Shown: piece by piece, positions 6,510 through 8,691 of the stretch
Layout: every line of letters starts with the position of its first letter
Position numbering within the stretch: the stretch's first letter is position 1
Assembly: GCA_002691835.1 (NCBI GenBank)
Contig: NZJA01000048.1
Location: 1-8,691 of the forward strand
DNA: 8,691 bases
Direction: 5' to 3'
DNA from: Planctomycetota bacterium
Lineage (GTDB): Bacteria > Planctomycetota > UBA8108 > UBA1146
Position numbers and translations under genes: made by a program
The notes under the pieces: model-generated
What the model was told of the DNA's origin: nothing
The model's input: only the letters and a program-made list of their open reading frames with translations
Databases searched by the model: none

Positions 6510-7609
6510 AAAGCAACAGTCTCATGATCATGGTGTTGTTGATTCTTGTTTCTGGAGCACTCCTCTTCGTTAATCAGGAGAAGGAGTACACCGAAATCGC
6601 CGGTCCCCCAGAGGCGTTGTCAAAGTTTGCTCAGATCAATCCCGAGATGCTCGATGCCATTGAATTGCGCAAAGGAGATGTCTCTTATCAGATTCTCCGA
6701 AAAGGTCGGGAATGGTTTCTGCCAAATCTGTGGGATTCAGCTGCAGATCGAGATGAAGTAATTCGTCTTCTGGATGATCTCCAGTCGATTTCAGATGCTG
6801 AGAAACGGGGCGAGAGCTCTGCGAGTCATTCCACCTTTGAAGTTGATTCAGAGAAGGGGATTCGAGTCACTCTCAAGAACCTCGATATGGCGACCTTTGT
6901 TGATCTGGTGATCGGCAAGAATGATGGAAACGGCAAGTCCTTTGTACGTTTGGCGGACAGCGATCAGGTTTTCAGTGTCAAACCGAATCTGAGACGCAGG
7001 CCTGCACTGAGTGGGGCAGAGTTCTCGGCAGATCAGTGGTATCACAAAGTGCTTTATCAATTACCTGAGAATGCGGTAGTGAGGGAATTGATTCTAAATC
7101 GTGGAGATATGCGGATCGTTCTCGAATGGGTTCCCGGAGCTCCTGCAAAAACGGCGACCGGTGAATCCGGAGAACTGGTTCAGTCTGGGACGGATCCGGA
7201 ATGGTGGATCCGAGAGCCAGAAAATGTTCAAGCCGATACCAATACGGTCAAGGGTCTGATCTCCGCACTGAAAAATGTGCGCAGTGAGCTTCCCCTGGAT
7301 CCTACCGATACAGAGGCGGCTGGTTTCAAGGAGCCTTCCGCCTCACTGGAAGTCGTTCTTGTCGATGATACGAGGGTGATTCTGGAGTTTGGATCAGAGC
7401 AAGATCTACCGTTCGGAGGGCAGGGGATTGCCGCAAGAATCAAGGGGGATGACCGAATCGCAGTCACACCGAAATGGGTTCGCGATGGCCTTATCAAAAG
7501 CCTTGAAGATCTGAAAGTGGTTGAGCCGGTGACTGAAGATTCACCGGAAAGTGTTGGAAACACTGAGTCTGCGATCTCGCCCGCTCCGATTCCCGCCTCA
7601 GAAGACTAG
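6506..7609 (+). CDS. DUF4340 domain-containing membrane-anchored protein
   Basis: This 367-residue protein has one N-terminal hydrophobic helix (about 5-22) and a predicted extracytoplasmic body. The GREWFLPNLWDSAADRDEV segment (67-85) followed by LLDDLQSI is the repeating unit characteristic of DUF4340: a strand with Trp, then a helix with paired leucines. A second, similar unit follows around WWIREP...VKGLISALKNVRSELP, suggesting an internal duplication. The last 30 residues are Ser/Pro/Glu-rich and likely disordered. A TTG start at 6506 is chosen because AAGGAGG (6495-6501) lies 4 nt upstream and it overlaps the previous stop as TTGA. DUF4340 genes commonly follow gldG-like genes, so this completes the transporter set, probably as an envelope component interacting with the GldG-like protein. 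Confidence 0.9.
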   Translation: MKSNSLMIMVLLILVSGALLFVNQEKEYTEIAGPPEALSKFAQINPEMLDAIELRKGDVSYQILRKGREWFLPNLWDSAADRDEVIRLLDDLQSISDAEKRGESSASHSTFEVDSEKGIRVTLKNLDMATFVDLVIGKNDGNGKSFVRLADSDQVFSVKPNLRRRPALSGAEFSADQWYHKVLYQLPENAVVRELILNRGDMRIVLEWVPGAPAKTATGESGELVQSGTDPEWWIREPENVQADTNTVKGLISALKNVRSELPLDPTDTEAAGFKEPSASLEVVLVDDTRVILEFGSEQDLPFGGQGIAARIKGDDRIAVTPKWVRDGLIKSLEDLKVVEPVTEDSPESVGNTESAISPAPIPASED

Positions 7610-7645
7610 GGATTTCAGAGAAGAATATCACGGGCATGGAATGAC

Positions 7646-7692
7646 CCTCCTTCCGGGTTTACCCTGCGAGTCAGGGAAAACCCGGTTGGAGG
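7646..7692 (+). promoter_or_regulatory. Long hairpin that pairs with the tdk ribosome-binding site
   Basis: In the 87-bp gap before tdk, the left arm CCTCC (7646-7650), CCGGGTTT (7653-7660) and CCCTG (7662-7666) is mirrored by CAGGG (7672-7676), AAACCCGG (7678-7685) and GGAGG (7688-7692). The segments are separated by a symmetrical TT/TT internal loop and an A/A mismatch, around the loop CGAGT. That gives 18 base pairs. The outermost GGAGG is the Shine-Dalgarno of tdk, so the folded form would hide it. No T-run follows on either strand, so this is not a normal terminator. Translational repression, RNA processing or 3'-end protection of the upstream message are all possible. Confidence 0.75.
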
Positions 7693-7696
7693 CATT

Positions 7697-8305
7697 TTGG
7701 CAAAACTATATTTCCGCCATGGCACTGTGGGCAGTGCAAAGACTCTGAATTTGCTCGCTGTCGCTCACAATTACGAACGTCAGGGCAAAAAGGTCGTGGT
7801 GATCAAGCCCGGATTCGATAATCGATATGGTGAAACCGAGGTGACCTCAAGGGCGGGGTTAACCCGTGAAGCCCATTTGGTGATCTCTGCTGACGATCGC
7901 ATTGAAGTCGCCGATTTCGAGGGTGTGCACTGCGTCCTTGTCGATGAAGTGCAATTCTTTCAGCCCGAACACATCGATCAATTAAGGGATGTGGCGAATC
8001 AAAAGCGGGTCCCCGTGATTTGCTATGGCCTTCGGAGCGACTTTCGAACTCGTCTCTTTCCAGGAAGTCGACGATTACTGGAATTGGCGGATTCGATCGA
8101 AGAGGTCAAAACGACCTGCCATCAATGCAACAGCAAAGCCATCTTCAATTTGAAATCGATTGGTGGAGTGGCTCATTTGGATGGGCCCAGCCAACAAGTC
8201 GCTGGAGATGAAACATTCCAGCCAGTCTGTTCAGTACATTATTCAGAGCAACTTTCGATCTCTTCTTATGAAGAGCTACGAGAGGAAGACAGGGAGTTGG
8301 CATGA
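7697..8305 (+). CDS. tdk: Thymidine kinase, type II
   Basis: This 202-residue enzyme phosphorylates thymidine (and deoxyuridine) with ATP in the cytoplasmic dTMP salvage pathway. Visible marks are MAKLYFRHGT leading into the P-loop GTVGSAKT (9-16, Lys15), the SRAGL segment (51-55), and Walker B plus catalytic acid CVLVDEVQFF (79-88, Asp83 and Glu84). YGLRSDFRTRLFPGS (110-124) follows, and then a zinc site made of C141-x2-C144 and C178-x2-H181. The usual Gly before the P-loop Lys is Ala14, and the usual DEAQFF or DECQF is DEVQFF. The start is TTG at 7697, with GGAGG (7688-7692) 4 nt upstream. No ATG or GTG gives a better match to the family N-terminus. The Shine-Dalgarno is part of a large hairpin, which suggests translational control. 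The stop overlaps the next start as ATGA. Confidence 0.96.
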   Translation: MAKLYFRHGTVGSAKTLNLLAVAHNYERQGKKVVVIKPGFDNRYGETEVTSRAGLTREAHLVISADDRIEVADFEGVHCVLVDEVQFFQPEHIDQLRDVANQKRVPVICYGLRSDFRTRLFPGSRRLLELADSIEEVKTTCHQCNSKAIFNLKSIGGVAHLDGPSQQVAGDETFQPVCSVHYSEQLSISSYEELREEDRELA

Positions 8306-8691
8306 GCAGCGATCACGTGAAAGAAACCGAACATGAAGCAGTGACCGATCTTCGCCAGCATTTGAAGAAGATCGCCTTGATCAACCATGCTTCGACGATC
8401 CTTTCCTGGGATCAGGAAACCCACATGCCGTCGAGTGGTGGCGGAGTCCGTGCGGAAGCCCTTGGGGAATTGGCTGGAATCGCCCATGAGCGAGCTCAGC
8501 ACCCGTCAGGCGGTGAACGTATCGGGCGTGCTGAAGAGGCTGCAGAGGCTTCTGGCGATGCGACTCTAAAGGCGATGGTGCGTGAAGTGCGTCATGACTA
8601 CGAAAGATCTCTGAAGATTCCTGTGGATCACGCCACCGAGTCTGCCGAAGTGAATTCGAAATCGATTCAGGCATGGCAAAAAGCACGGGAA
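8302..8691 (+). CDS. M32 family metallocarboxypeptidase (partial, 3' end outside window)
   Basis: The first 130 residues are present and the frame is open to the window edge. The N-terminus matches M32 (Taq carboxypeptidase type): helices LRQHLKKIALINHASTILSW, then the conserved WDQETHMP (36-43), then GGGVRAEALGELAGIAHER (46-64). Family members are about 500 residues and remove C-terminal amino acids using a zinc or cobalt ion held by a downstream HEXXH motif, which would lie beyond this window and cannot be checked. The enzymes are cytoplasmic, and no signal peptide is seen here. The ATG at 8302 has AGGGAG (8291-8296) 5 nt upstream and overlaps the tdk stop as ATGA, so it is probably translated together with tdk. 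Confidence 0.92.
   Translation, partial: MSSDHVKETEHEAVTDLRQHLKKIALINHASTILSWDQETHMPSSGGGVRAEALGELAGIAHERAQHPSGGERIGRAEEAAEASGDATLKAMVREVRHDYERSLKIPVDHATESAEVNSKSIQAWQKARE

Noticed and set aside
1..8691. CRISPR array, insertion sequence, phage or toxin-antitoxin signatures
   Set aside because: No regularly spaced repeats, transposase or integrase motifs, terminal inverted repeats or recognisable toxin-antitoxin pair were seen on either strand.

Overview
The window reads as an ordinary chromosomal segment from a Gram-negative-type bacterium of intermediate G+C. All recognisable protein genes lie on the plus strand, and a single tRNA gene lies on the minus strand. There are no phage, transposon or CRISPR hallmarks. 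The taxon cannot be fixed from sequence alone. A Gld-type ABC-2 cluster together with an M32 carboxypeptidase and a type II thymidine kinase would fit Planctomycetota or a related environmental lineage, but this is a guess.

Left part (1-1739): the last 34 codons of an unidentified upstream gene are followed by a complete pyridoxal-phosphate-dependent cysteine desulfurase-like protein (214-1359). Immediately after its stop codon is an 81-nt stretch (1364-1444) that can fold into a long imperfect stem. Next comes a tRNA-Leu(UAG) gene on the minus strand with a good sigma70-like promoter.

Middle part (1740-2941): a 191-residue, almost entirely alpha-helical protein resembles FlgN, the flagellar type III export chaperone, but has no flagellar neighbours in view. 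It is followed by about 190 bp holding a perfect 16-bp tandem duplication and a 21-bp palindrome. A small orphan reading frame (2506-2841) comes next, with weak DUF721/DciA-like character, and then a 100-bp leader.

Right part (2942-8691): a tightly packed, probably co-transcribed cluster. It encodes an ABC-2 ATPase, a six-helix permease, a GldG-like auxiliary membrane protein and a DUF4340 membrane-anchored protein, which together make the classic GldA/GldF/GldG-DUF4340 transporter set. Type II thymidine kinase (tdk) and the N-terminal third of an M32 metallocarboxypeptidase follow. Junctions are 4-nt overlaps (ATGA or TTGA) or short gaps, except for 87 bp in front of tdk.

The most notable structure is in that 87-bp gap. 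An imperfect inverted repeat (7646-7692) pairs the tdk Shine-Dalgarno sequence into the base of a long hairpin, just ahead of a TTG start codon. This suggests translational control of tdk inside the operon. I see no convincing previously undescribed multi-gene system. The candidates worth checking are the tdk leader, the structured element after the desulfurase gene, and the repeat-rich region with the orphan frame at 2316-2841.
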